Shown piece by piece: positions 26,838 to 35,186 of a stretch of 64,000 bases of DNA (positions within the stretch are counted from its first letter, which is position 1; the number at the start of each line of letters is the position of its first letter). The position numbers were made by a program, and so were the translations under genes. The DNA lies in the NCBI RefSeq assembly GCF_013823385.1, contig NZ_PNMA01000015.1, positions 1-64,000 on the forward strand. The letters run 5' to 3'. The notes under the pieces were generated by a model. That model ran no database searches. It was not told the DNA's origin and was given only the letters and a program-made list of their open reading frames with translations. This stretch comes from Hyphomonas sp. (GTDB lineage: Bacteria; Pseudomonadota; Alphaproteobacteria; Caulobacterales; Hyphomonadaceae).

Positions 26838-27326
26838 TCAGTAAACGATCAACCGGCCTTCAGGGAATTTGCCCTCCCATCCACAGGGAATATGGCCCCT
26901 TAGATACCAACTGCCCAGTGCGCCGAAAAAGCCCGGCGGATCAAATTCAGAAAACTCATTTTCTATCCCCCAATGCAGAATGTCCCATCGTACGCATGCC
27001 TCAATAACCTTGAAGCTGGGATCATTCCGGAACGGCTCAATCTTGCGTTCTATCAACGGCAAAATGATGGGCTTCAGGAGATCAACCGGTTCATTCCACC
27101 TCCTGTAATCGGACCAGGACTTTCTCTGAATTGCCTCGCGGATTTGATTGGCCGCTTCCAGCGTCACATCTTCCCAGTAAGGATTGTTTATGGATTCTGC
27201 AAAGTCGTTCGGGTCTCGCGCAGCTTTCACTGAGCGATCATTGATGGCGTCTCCCAGGCGAGAAAACCATTCCTGCGCTTCAAGCTCCAAAAGCCATTCA
27301 TGAGTCGCAGGCTTCAGCTTGGCCAT
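26838..27326 (-). CDS. Hypothetical protein, lower GC than neighbours
   Basis: A 162-aa acidic protein, Trp-rich (EWFSRLG, PYWEDVTLEAANQIREAI, YRRWNEPVDLL, VRWDILHWG, SWYLRGHIPCGWEGKF), with no signal peptide or membrane helix. I do not recognise the family. The base composition is visibly A/T-richer than rnr or the NUDIX gene on either side, suggesting relatively recent acquisition. It lies in the same direction as rnr, 42 bp after its stop. Small Trp-rich acidic proteins of this kind can be immunity or anti-toxin partners, but nothing adjacent supports that. Confidence 0.6.
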   Translation of the reverse strand: MAKLKPATHEWLLELEAQEWFSRLGDAINDRSVKAARDPNDFAESINNPYWEDVTLEAANQIREAIQRKSWSDYRRWNEPVDLLKPIILPLIERKIEPFRNDPSFKVIEACVRWDILHWGIENEFSEFDPPGFFGALGSWYLRGHIPCGWEGKFPEGRLIVY

Positions 27327-27368
27327 ATCTGTTCACCTGATTTGATCGGCCTCTAATTCCAGTACCAA

Positions 27369-29660
27369 TTACTTCCGCTTGGGCTTGCCCTTCTTGGGCA
27401 GCGTGCGCTTGTCGAATTTCGGCTTGCCTCTGCGGGGTGGGCCGCCGCCGCCTCCGCCGCTGCGGCTGCGCGGGCCGCCCCGCTCGCGCGTGATGGCCTG
27501 GCGGGCGGCATGGCGGCCAGGCGGGGCAGGCAGCGGTTCTGACAGCATCTCCAGCAGCAGCCCGCCCTGAAGCGGCGTCACTTCCCGCAGCTTTACACGG
27601 ACGATCTGACCGATGGAGAAAGTCTTGCCCGACCCGCGCGCATAGACGGCCACGGCCGCCGCATCATGTATCCAGTAGTCTTCCGAGATCGAGGAGATCG
27701 GCACAAAGCCATCGGCGCCCGACCCTGCCAGCGACACAAACAGGCCCGCCGGAGTGACGCCCGTTATGCGGCCATCAAATTCGGCGCCCACGCGGTCTGA
27801 CAGGAAGATCGCCAGATAGCGGTCGGTCGCGTCGCGCTCGGCGGCCATCGAGCGGCGTTCGGTCATCGAGATGTGTTCGGCGATTTCCTCAAGGCGCACG
27901 GCGGCGCGCTCGGAGAGGCCATCGGGGCCGAAATCATGTGCGCGGATCAGCGCGCGGTGGACGACAAGGTCTGCATACCGCCGGATGGGCGAGGTGAAGT
28001 GGGCATATTTGGGAAGGTTGAGGCCAAAGTGGCCGAGGTTTTCTTCCGAATAGATCGCCTGGGCCTGCGTGCGCAGGACCATCTGGGAGATCATGCCTTC
28101 ATAATCCCCGCCGCGTATCTCTGCCAGCAGCCGGTTGAACTTGTGCGTCTGCGGACGTTCCCCGATATTCCATTTCATGTCGAGCGTCTGCAGGAACTCG
28201 GCAAAGGCCGCCACTTTCGCGTCCGACGGCGTATCATGCACGCGGTACATGACCGGGCTGTTCTTCTGCTCCAGCGTTTCGGCCGCGGCGACGTTTGCCT
28301 GGATCATGAATTCTTCGATCAGGCGGTGGGCATCAAGGCGCACTTTGGTGGTGATGCCGTCAAGTTCGCCTTCGGGCGTAAACATGATCCGGCGCTCGGG
28401 CATGTCGAGGTCGAGCGGGCTGCGGATGTCGCGCGCCTTGGAGACGGCCGCATAGGCGCCCCAGAGCGGCTTCAGCACCGTTTCCAGAAGCTCGGCCGCC
28501 CTGCCTTCGGGATGGCCGTCGATGGCGGTTTGCGCCTCCTCATAGGAGAGCTTGGCCGCCGACCGCATGGTGGCGCGCAGGAAGCGGTGGCGCTTCTTGT
28601 GGCCGTCCTTTGAGAAGATCATCTCCACGGCGAGGCACGGCCGGTCTTCATTCTCGCGCAGCGAGCAGGCGTCCGCCGAGAGTTCAAACGGCAGCATGGG
28701 GACGACCCGGTCCGGGAAATAGGTCGAGTTGCCGCGCTTTTCCGCTTCGCGGTCGAGCGCCGAACCCTCGGTGACATAGGCGGCGACATCGGCAATCGCG
28801 ACGATCACCTTCCAGCCGCCATCTTCCAGTTCCTCGGCCCAGACGGCGTCGTCATGGTCGCGGGCGTCATGCGGGTCGATGGTGATGAGGGGGGTACCCC
28901 GAAGGTCCGTTCGCGGAACGTCGGCGGGTTCCTTCTCGCGCGCTTCCTTCAGGGCGGCTTCGGGGAAGTCTACCGGAATGTCATGCGCATAGATGGCGAT
29001 GAGGCTCGCCGAGCGGGCGTCGGTGATGTGGCCGATCACCTCTTTCACCACGCCCAGCGGCGGGCCCATCTGGCGGCGGCCCTGGGGCTTGGGCTCGGCC
29101 ACGACGAGATCGCCATCCTTGGCGCCCTTGCGGTCGCCTTCCTGGATCAGCAGCTCGCGGCGTTCCTTGCGGCTCGCCGGAAGGATGCGGCCGCCGCGCG
29201 GGGCGTGTTCATAGAGGCCGACGATGCGGTCGCTGAGGCGCTTTTCCAAGAGCGTGATGACATAGGCGCGCCATTCGCCATTGTCGCGCTGGGCAATCTT
29301 GCAGACAGCCCGGTCGCCCTTGGCAGGCGCGCGGCCACGGCTTTTGCCGGAGGGGCCGCCATAGACCAGCTCTGGCCCGAAGAGGCCGCTATCGCCAACG
29401 CATTGGCCGAGGAGATCGCCGTCTTTGGTGAGGCGGGTGAATTCGACAAGGCCCGACGGCGGGGGCCGGTCGGCCTGGGCGAAGCTGCGCTTGCCGGTGC
29501 GCTCCAGCTTGCCTTCTTCCTCAAGCTCCTTGAGCACATCGCGCAGGATGGCCCGCTCGTGACCCTTCACTTTCAGGCCCCGGGCGATATCGGCTTTGGT
29601 GGTGGCGCCTGGATTTTCCCTCAGGAAATCAAGGACAGTCTGTCTATCTGGAAAACTCAT
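27369..29660 (-). CDS. rnr: Ribonuclease R
   Basis: A 763-aa 3-to-5 exoribonuclease. Order: N-terminal winged-helix/HTH (FPDRQTVLDFLRENPGATTK), cold-shock-like domains, RNB catalytic domain with LITIDPHDARDHDDAVWAEE supplying the Asp cluster, then a C-terminal S1 domain (GAEFDGRITGVTPAGLFVSL) and a Lys/Arg/Gly-rich tail ending KKGKPKRK. It degrades structured RNA and takes part in rRNA quality control. The ATG at 29660 gives the proper HTH start; a frame from 29690 has no support. topA is upstream, separated by accessory genes. Confidence 0.95.
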   Translation of the reverse strand: MSFPDRQTVLDFLRENPGATTKADIARGLKVKGHERAILRDVLKELEEEGKLERTGKRSFAQADRPPPSGLVEFTRLTKDGDLLGQCVGDSGLFGPELVYGGPSGKSRGRAPAKGDRAVCKIAQRDNGEWRAYVITLLEKRLSDRIVGLYEHAPRGGRILPASRKERRELLIQEGDRKGAKDGDLVVAEPKPQGRRQMGPPLGVVKEVIGHITDARSASLIAIYAHDIPVDFPEAALKEAREKEPADVPRTDLRGTPLITIDPHDARDHDDAVWAEELEDGGWKVIVAIADVAAYVTEGSALDREAEKRGNSTYFPDRVVPMLPFELSADACSLRENEDRPCLAVEMIFSKDGHKKRHRFLRATMRSAAKLSYEEAQTAIDGHPEGRAAELLETVLKPLWGAYAAVSKARDIRSPLDLDMPERRIMFTPEGELDGITTKVRLDAHRLIEEFMIQANVAAAETLEQKNSPVMYRVHDTPSDAKVAAFAEFLQTLDMKWNIGERPQTHKFNRLLAEIRGGDYEGMISQMVLRTQAQAIYSEENLGHFGLNLPKYAHFTSPIRRYADLVVHRALIRAHDFGPDGLSERAAVRLEEIAEHISMTERRSMAAERDATDRYLAIFLSDRVGAEFDGRITGVTPAGLFVSLAGSGADGFVPISSISEDYWIHDAAAVAVYARGSGKTFSIGQIVRVKLREVTPLQGGLLLEMLSEPLPAPPGRHAARQAITRERGGPRSRSGGGGGGPPRRGKPKFDKRTLPKKGKPKRK

Positions 29661-29719
29661 GACGCCGCATATAGTGTAATTCGGGCGCAATTGCGCGGGA
29701 ATTTATGCGCAACGCCCTT

Positions 29720-30085
29720 TCAACCCACCAGCTGCACCAGTATTGCCGTGCTGGCCCCATCGCTATTGGTGGTCAGGCGTACCAGCCGGGCAGCGATGAA
29801 CACGCACTGGCCGGGAACGATCACGGTCTCGACCGTCTCGGCCTCGTCAAAATCCGGATCCCCGGAGAGGATCACCGCATTCGCGGCGCCGCTGCCGGCA
29901 TGGCACACCTGCAGCACCGGGGTGGAGAGAACCTGCACGCCCTGGGGCAGGGGCTGGCCAATCAGGACGGGCACGACCTCCCTTCCCTTGGCGGTGACCC
30001 GGATGGGCGGGGGCACCTGGGCAAGCGCGGCAAGGGGCAGGGCCAGGAGGGCGGCCAGGGTTGCCAGAAGGATTTTCCGGAGCAT
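29720..30085 (-). CDS. Secreted two-cysteine hypothetical protein (paralogue A)
   Basis: A 121-aa protein with a cleavable signal peptide (MLRKILLATLAALLALPLAA, then LAQ). The mature part is all-beta looking: VTAKGREVVPVLIGQPLP, then VLQVCHAGSG and VPGQCVFIAARLVRL, with just two Cys that could form a disulfide. The C-terminal half resembles the gene at 30150-30488 (VCHAGSG versus ICYRSGA; PGQCVFIA versus PGRCGFFA), so these two adjacent genes are probably an old tandem duplication. No family is recognised. Confidence 0.65.
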   Translation of the reverse strand: MLRKILLATLAALLALPLAALAQVPPPIRVTAKGREVVPVLIGQPLPQGVQVLSTPVLQVCHAGSGAANAVILSGDPDFDEAETVETVIVPGQCVFIAARLVRLTTNSDGASTAILVQLVG

Positions 30086-30149
30086 GATCGTTTGATGTCC
30101 CCACGGTTCGTTGTGGCCGAGCTTGCTTGAGGCAGCGGCGGTGTCAATC

Positions 30150-30488
30150 TCAGCGCAGCAGCGTGACCGAGGCGCGCAGGGTGCCCACGCCCTTCCAGAC
30201 GGCAAGATCTATCTGATCGCCGGCGAAGAAACCGCACCGGCCGGGCGGCAGCAGCTGCGTGCGCGCGCCGATATGTACGCTGAGGGTTTCCGGGGCGGGG
30301 GTGGACGCGCCGCTGCGATAGCAGATGCGGAAGACCGGCAATGTGCCCGCCGCCGCCATCTCCGGCGCGGCGAGGAAAACGGTCTCGCTTACCTTTTCAC
30401 GGACGTAGATTTCCATCTCATAGGGGCTGTCTACGCTGGCGGGCGCGCCCATCAGGGCGATGGCGGAGAACAGGGCGGGCAAGGGCAT
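30150..30488 (-). CDS. Secreted two-cysteine hypothetical protein (paralogue B)
   Basis: A 112-aa predicted exported protein beginning MPLPALFSAIALMGAPASVD, a short signal peptide. The mature sequence includes VFRICYRSGAS, a PPGRCGFFAGDQIDLAVW segment and the end GTLRASVTLLR. Position and spacing of its two Cys match paralogue A at 29720-30085, 64 bp downstream on the same strand. Both probably act outside the cytoplasm. Function and partner are unknown. The start has only a weak ribosome-binding site. Confidence 0.6.
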   Translation of the reverse strand: MPLPALFSAIALMGAPASVDSPYEMEIYVREKVSETVFLAAPEMAAAGTLPVFRICYRSGASTPAPETLSVHIGARTQLLPPGRCGFFAGDQIDLAVWKGVGTLRASVTLLR

Positions 30489-30590
30489 GGTCGGCGGCCT
30501 CCGGTCACTTTCCTCCGCATAGGGACAGAGGGGAGATGAAGGGAGGGTGAATGACTATTCTTATGGAGACTGCTGTGTTTGAGGAAACGT

Positions 30591-31006
30591 CAGGAGATGG
30601 GCCCTCAGATGGCCTGCGGCCATCGAGGGTGACGAAATCTGATGGCTTAGCCGGTGATTTCAAACCACAGGTCTTTCCAGTCCGGGTTCTGCTGTTCGAT
30701 CAGATTGATCTTGTTCTGACGGCGGTAAACCTTGATTGATTTCTCGCGACGAATGGCCTCGGAGATTTCGTCATGGGTTTCAAACCAGACCAGCCGGGTG
30801 CATCCCCACTTCTTCGAGAAACCTTCAAAGATCCCCTCTCTATGCTGCCAGATCCTTTGCACGAGATTTGAGGTAACGCCTGTATAGAGCGTGCCGTTCT
30901 TGCGGTTTGCGGTGATGTAGACGGCAATAATCCGGTCTTCGTTTGCCACGCCCTCGCCCCTTCGTCACCCTCGATGGCCGCAGGCCATCTGAGGGCCCAT
31001 CTCCTG
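30591..31006. mobile_element. GIY-YIG cassette with 44-bp perfect terminal inverted repeats
   Basis: The 44 bases at 30591-30634 (CAGGAGATGGGCCCTCAGAT... to GTGACG) are the exact reverse complement of 30963-31006. Between the arms is a single gene, with 12 bp on one side (stop) and 13 bp on the other (start). Each arm contains a hairpin (ATGGCctgcGGCCAT). I found no obvious target duplication: flanks are GAGGAAACGT and CGGAACGGCC. Diverged arms occur at 8996-9111, 40175-40290 and 41010-41050. It looks like a minimal mobile or once-mobile unit; transposition is inferred. Confidence 0.7.
30647..30949 (-). CDS. GIY-YIG nuclease family protein
   Basis: A 100-aa protein that is essentially one GIY-YIG domain. 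It opens with IIAVYITANRKNGTLYTGVT (the VYI...LYTGVT pair standing for GIY...YIG). It continues with the conserved SNLVQRIWQHREG Arg/His segment, and HDEISEAIRREKSIKVYRRQ carrying the Glu metal ligand, ending LNLIEQQNPDW-like (here INLIEQQNPDW). The start is a GTG at 30949. Stand-alone versions of this group (UPF0213/COG2827-like) are uncharacterised. Because it sits tightly between 44-bp inverted repeats, it may be the enzyme that mobilises or processes them. Confidence 0.85.
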   Translation of the reverse strand: MANEDRIIAVYITANRKNGTLYTGVTSNLVQRIWQHREGIFEGFSKKWGCTRLVWFETHDEISEAIRREKSIKVYRRQNKINLIEQQNPDWKDLWFEITG

Positions 31007-31018
31007 CGGAACGGCCGA

Positions 31019-31408
31019 TCAATCCACTATCGGTTTGAAAATCTTTTGGCTAGGGTACTTAGACCTATTGTGGTGTACCCTAATGCGGCATCTGATCACT
31101 TGATCTGAAATCTCATGAGCATCGACCGGATGCTCGAATGATTGTCCGGGAAGCAGAGAACTTTTTGTGTGAGAGCTCAGTACCCACACTAAGGGTGTAT
31201 GAAACTTTGAAGGCGTCTTTTCACCTTTCAACGTCCATTCGAAATCAATATCGAATAGTTGAATTGGAGCGGTATGATCATTTCTAATTCTGATCCACTG
31301 CCTCCCGTCATGTGGGAGGCAATCAATTACTTCAATGGTACAAGGATTTTGCCGAAGCGCGGTCCAAATCCTGTAGAGCAGCGGTGCCGGATTTGGAATA
31401 TCCACCAT
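31019..31408 (-). CDS. Hypothetical protein coupled to topA
   Basis: A 129-aa protein with no recognised domain. It starts MVDIPNPAPLLYRIWTALRQ, continues with a beta-rich middle (WIRIRNDHTAPIQLFDIDFE) and ends RSKYPSQKIFKPIVD. Its ribosome-binding site AAGGAG is formed by the last codons of topA, whose stop is 4 bp upstream of the ATG, so expression is probably coupled to topA. A/T content is visibly higher than in topA, which suggests it is a recent neighbour. The GIY-YIG cassette lies just downstream. Confidence 0.6.
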   Translation of the reverse strand: MVDIPNPAPLLYRIWTALRQNPCTIEVIDCLPHDGRQWIRIRNDHTAPIQLFDIDFEWTLKGEKTPSKFHTPLVWVLSSHTKSSLLPGQSFEHPVDAHEISDQVIRCRIRVHHNRSKYPSQKIFKPIVD

Positions 31409-31412
31409 CTGC

Positions 31413-33992
31413 CTACTCCTTCTTCGCAGCCTTCTTCTTCGGGGCCGCTTTCTTCGCAGCCGGCTTTTTCGCGGCGGCCTTCTTGGCGGGCGCTTTCTTC
31501 TTCGCGGTGCCGCCCTTGGCGTTTACAAGTTCGATGGCCTGCTCAAGCGTCACGGCATCCGGCGTGATTTCCTTGGGCAGGGTGGCGTTGACCTTGCCCC
31601 ATTTCACGTAAGGCCCGTAGCGGCCTTCGAACACTTCGATGGCGCCGCCGTCAGGGTGATCGCCGAGGGATTTGAGGGCGGTGGCCCCGCCGCGGGCGGA
31701 GCCGCGGGCTTTCTTGTCCTCGATCAGCGCGACGGCATGGTTGACGCCGATGGTGAACACGTCGCGCGGGTCTTTGAGGTTCGCATAGGTCTTGCCATGC
31801 TGAACATAGGGCCCGAAGCGGCCGAAATTGGCGAGGATCATCTCGCCATCTTCCGGATGGGGGCCGACTTCACGCGGCAGCATCAGCAGCTCAACGGCGC
31901 GCGCCAGGGTGAAGCCGTCCAGATTGTCCTTGTCCGCCTTGGTCAGCGAGGCGCGCTTGGGCTTCTCGCCGTTTGCCATCTCCACATAGGGGCCGAAGCG
32001 GCCGGATTTGAGGAAGATGGTTTCGCCCGTATCCGGATGAACGCCAAGCTCGTTGCCATCGGGGCTGATGGCGGCGCTTTCTCCGCCCTCGGAGGAAAAC
32101 TGGCGGGTGTATTTGCACTCGGGGTGGCGCGAGCAGCCGACAAAGGCGCCGAACTTGCCGAGCTTCATCGACAGCTCACCCTCCTTGCAGAGCGGGCATT
32201 GGCGCGGCTTTTCAACCGGGTTGCCTTCGGCGTCCGTGCGCGGGAACACGTAAGCGCCCAGCGCCTCGTTCAGCGCGTCAAGCACGGCCGAGACGCGCAG
32301 ATCCTTGGTGCCGTCGATATCGGCAGCAAACTGCTGCCAGAATTCGCGCAGGAAAGCTTTCCAGTCGAGCTTGCCATCGGAGATCACGTCGAGCTTTTCT
32401 TCCAGGCCTGCGGTGAAGTCATACTCCACATAGCGGCTGAAGAAGTTCTCGAGGAAGGCGGTGACCAGCCGGCCTTTATCCTCCGGCACCAGCGCCTTGC
32501 CCTCGATGCGGACATAGCCCCGGTCTTCCAGGGTGGAGAGGGTGGAGGCGTAGGTCGAGGGGCGGCCGATGCCGAGTTCCTCAAGCCGCTTGACCAGCGA
32601 GGCTTCGGTATAGCGCGGGGGCGGCTGGGTGAAGGACTGGTTGGCGTCCGCCTTCAGAAGGTCAGGATGCTGACCTTCGGCCATCTTCGGCAGGCGGCCT
32701 TCGGCGTCGTCATCATCCTCGCCGGCGTCGTGGCCTTCGGTGTAGAGCTTGATATAGCCATCAAACACGACGACCTGGCCGGTGGCGCGCAGGCCCGCGC
32801 GCTTGTCCTTCGAGGTGAGGTCGATGGTTGTGCGCTCGAACAGCGCCGCTTCCATCTGCGAGGCCACAGCCCGGCGCCAGACCAGCGTGTAGAGCTTCTT
32901 CAGGTCGCCGTCGCCATGATAATCTTCCGGGCGCAGATTGAAATCGGTCGGGCGCACGGCCTCGTGGGCCTCCTGCGCATTCTTGGCCTTGGAGGAATAG
33001 CGGCGCGTGTTTTCCGGCAGATAGCGCGCGCCGTAATTGGACTGGATCATCGCGCGGGCGGCCACATAGGCCTCCTCGGCCATGTTGACGCCGTCGGTCC
33101 GCATATAGGTGATGCGGCCTTCCTCGTAGAGCTTCTGGGCGGCCTGCATCGTGCGCTTGGCGGAGAAGCCGAGCTTGCGGCTGGCTTCCTGCTGCAGGGT
33201 GGAGGTGATGAAGGGCGGCGGCGGGTTGCGCTTGACGGGCTTTGCCTCAACCGAGGTGACGGAATAGCCGCCGACCTTGACGATCTCCAGCGCGCGGTCG
33301 GCGTCGCCCTTGTTGCCGAGGGTGAACTTCTTCAGCGTCTCGCCATCGAGCGAATGCAGCCGGGCCTCGAAATGCGAGCCATCGGGCGCACGCAGCTCGG
33401 CGGCGATGTTCCAGTATTCCTGCGGCCGGAACATCTCGATCTCGTTCTCGCGGTCGCACACGATGCGCAGGGCAACCGACTGCACCCGGCCGGCCGAGCG
33501 CGAGCCCGGCAGCTTGCGCCAGAGAACCGGGGAGAGATTGAAGCCGACCAGATAGTCCAGCGCCCGGCGGGCGAGGTAGGCATCGACCAGTTCCTCGTCC
33601 AGCTTGCGCGGGTTTTCCATGGCCTGGGTCACCGCGCTCTTGGTGATCGCGTTGAACACCACGCGCTCGACCGCCATGTCCTTTTTCAGGGCCCGGCGCT
33701 TCTTCAGCGCCTCGATCAGGTGCCAGGAGATGGCCTCGCCCTCGCGGTCAGGGTCGGTCGCCAGGATCAGCGTATCGGCGTCCTTCAGGGCGTTGGCGAT
33801 GTCGGAGATGCGTTTGGCGGACTTGGCATCGGCTTCCCAGACCATTTCAAAGTCGTTTTCGGGGTCAACCGAGCCGTTTTTCGACGGCAGATCCCGGATA
33901 TGCCCGTACGAAGCGAGGACTTTATAGTCCTTGCCCAGGTACTTGTTGATCGTTTTGGCCTTTGCCGGAGACTCGACGACGACAAGTTTCAT
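31413..33992 (-). CDS. topA: DNA topoisomerase I
   Basis: An 859-aa type IA topoisomerase that relaxes negative supercoils. The TOPRIM domain opens the protein (MKLVVVESPAKAKTINKYLG); the active Tyr is in ITYMRTDGVNMAEEA; then IGRPSTYASTLSTLEDRGYV. The C-terminal zinc/ribbon repeats start at CPLCKEGELSMKLGKFGAFV and are followed by further repeats without Cys (SGRFGPYVE, NFGRFGPYVQ, EGRYGPYVK). An Ala/Lys-rich tail follows (KKKAPAKKAAAKKPAAKKAA), probably binding DNA or RNAP. The ATG at 33992 matches the family start and follows AGAGGTGG. Confidence 0.96.
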   Translation of the reverse strand: MKLVVVESPAKAKTINKYLGKDYKVLASYGHIRDLPSKNGSVDPENDFEMVWEADAKSAKRISDIANALKDADTLILATDPDREGEAISWHLIEALKKRRALKKDMAVERVVFNAITKSAVTQAMENPRKLDEELVDAYLARRALDYLVGFNLSPVLWRKLPGSRSAGRVQSVALRIVCDRENEIEMFRPQEYWNIAAELRAPDGSHFEARLHSLDGETLKKFTLGNKGDADRALEIVKVGGYSVTSVEAKPVKRNPPPPFITSTLQQEASRKLGFSAKRTMQAAQKLYEEGRITYMRTDGVNMAEEAYVAARAMIQSNYGARYLPENTRRYSSKAKNAQEAHEAVRPTDFNLRPEDYHGDGDLKKLYTLVWRRAVASQMEAALFERTTIDLTSKDKRAGLRATGQVVVFDGYIKLYTEGHDAGEDDDDAEGRLPKMAEGQHPDLLKADANQSFTQPPPRYTEASLVKRLEELGIGRPSTYASTLSTLEDRGYVRIEGKALVPEDKGRLVTAFLENFFSRYVEYDFTAGLEEKLDVISDGKLDWKAFLREFWQQFAADIDGTKDLRVSAVLDALNEALGAYVFPRTDAEGNPVEKPRQCPLCKEGELSMKLGKFGAFVGCSRHPECKYTRQFSSEGGESAAISPDGNELGVHPDTGETIFLKSGRFGPYVEMANGEKPKRASLTKADKDNLDGFTLARAVELLMLPREVGPHPEDGEMILANFGRFGPYVQHGKTYANLKDPRDVFTIGVNHAVALIEDKKARGSARGGATALKSLGDHPDGGAIEVFEGRYGPYVKWGKVNATLPKEITPDAVTLEQAIELVNAKGGTAKKKAPAKKAAAKKPAAKKAAPKKKAAKKE

Positions 33993-34064
33993 GCGGGGGG
34001 TCCACCTCTTCAAGGGCGGCAGAGATGGTCTGCCACGGCAGGGGCTGTCAAGGCCGGGACAGCG

Positions 34065-35186
34065 TCAACCGTCTTCGCGGTAGGCGATGAAGGCCAGGCT
34101 GGCGAACAGGAAGAACAGCGGCGGAGCCCATGCCGCCACGGCCGCAGGCGCGGCGCCGGTTGCCCCCAGGCTGGAGGAAAATTGCGTGAAAAAATAAAGC
34201 CCAATGGCCGCCATGACGCCTGTTGCAAGCAGCCGGGAAGTGCCCCCCAGACGCTGCAGGCGCAGGCAGGCGAGCGCCCCGATCAGGGCCATTGCCGTAA
34301 ACAGGATCGGTGTCGCCGTCAGGGTGAACCAGCGCATCGAATAGCGCGAAGTGTCCAGTCCTGCGGCACGTGTTTCATAAATGAAGCGGGGCAATTCCCA
34401 GAAACCGATCGTGTTGGGCGTGGCAAATTCGTCCAGCAGGCGCACCGCGTCCAGCGAGGTCGGGATGGCCAGCGTGGCGCGGCGTTCCGGCACCTGGTTG
34501 GGCAGGTTCTCGACCAGATTCTCCAGCTGCCAGAAGCCATCGTTCAGAACCGCCCGCTGGGCGTCGATCCGGCGCACAAAGGCAAAGTCATTGGTCGGCT
34601 GGCGCCCATTATAAAGACGCTGTTCCTCGATGATCTTCACGCCGGTCAGTGTCCGGCCGCCATCTTCGACCCGGCGCGCATGGATCACATACTGGCTGGT
34701 ATCGTCGCCCTGACGCAGCCAGATGCCGGTTTCGGCAACCGAAACAGTGCCCCGGCCGATGTTCAGCAGCCGGGCCCGTTCGGCCTCGAAAGACTGGGTA
34801 AGGCTCGCCGCAAACGGGTTCAGCACCATCGAGGAGAACAGGCCCAGCACCACGCCCAGCACGATGACCGGCGTCAGGAACCGCCAGGCCGACAGGCCGC
34901 TTGCCCGGATGATCGAGAGTTCGGACCGCCGGTTCAGCCGGGTGAAGGCCATCATCGTGGCGGCCAGCAGCGCAAAGGGCAGGGTCTGCTCGACAATCAT
35001 CGGCAGTTTCATGGCCGACAGGCGCAGCGCATCAAGCAGCGTGATCTCCACATCGCTGCCGATGGTGCGCAACTGCTCCACAACGTCGATCATCACGATC
35101 GCCAGCAGCAGGATGCCGAGCACCAGAACGAGGCCGGAGATGCATTCGCGCAGGATATAGCGCTGGATGCGGGAAAACACGGGCAT
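34065..35186 (-). CDS. lptG: LPS export permease LptG
   Basis: A 373-aa inner-membrane permease of the LptB2FG complex that extracts lipopolysaccharide for transport to the outer membrane. N-terminal helix IQRYILRECISGLVLVLGIL, the cytoplasmic coupling region FALLAATMMAFTRLNRRSEL-SIIRASG (shown in part), a periplasmic beta domain in the middle and three C-terminal helices match YjgP/YjgQ proteins. Its ATG overlaps the lptF stop (TGATG), indicating a lptF-lptG operon. Confidence 0.92.
   Translation of the reverse strand: MPVFSRIQRYILRECISGLVLVLGILLLAIVMIDVVEQLRTIGSDVEITLLDALRLSAMKLPMIVEQTLPFALLAATMMAFTRLNRRSELSIIRASGLSAWRFLTPVIVLGVVLGLFSSMVLNPFAASLTQSFEAERARLLNIGRGTVSVAETGIWLRQGDDTSQYVIHARRVEDGGRTLTGVKIIEEQRLYNGRQPTNDFAFVRRIDAQRAVLNDGFWQLENLVENLPNQVPERRATLAIPTSLDAVRLLDEFATPNTIGFWELPRFIYETRAAGLDTSRYSMRWFTLTATPILFTAMALIGALACLRLQRLGGTSRLLATGVMAAIGLYFFTQFSSSLGATGAAPAAVAAWAPPLFFLFASLAFIAYREDG

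Noticed and set aside
30591-31006. Classical insertion sequence
   Set aside because: The enclosed gene is a GIY-YIG protein, not a DDE, HUH, tyrosine or serine transposase, and I see no target-site duplication; it is treated as a novel-type cassette instead.
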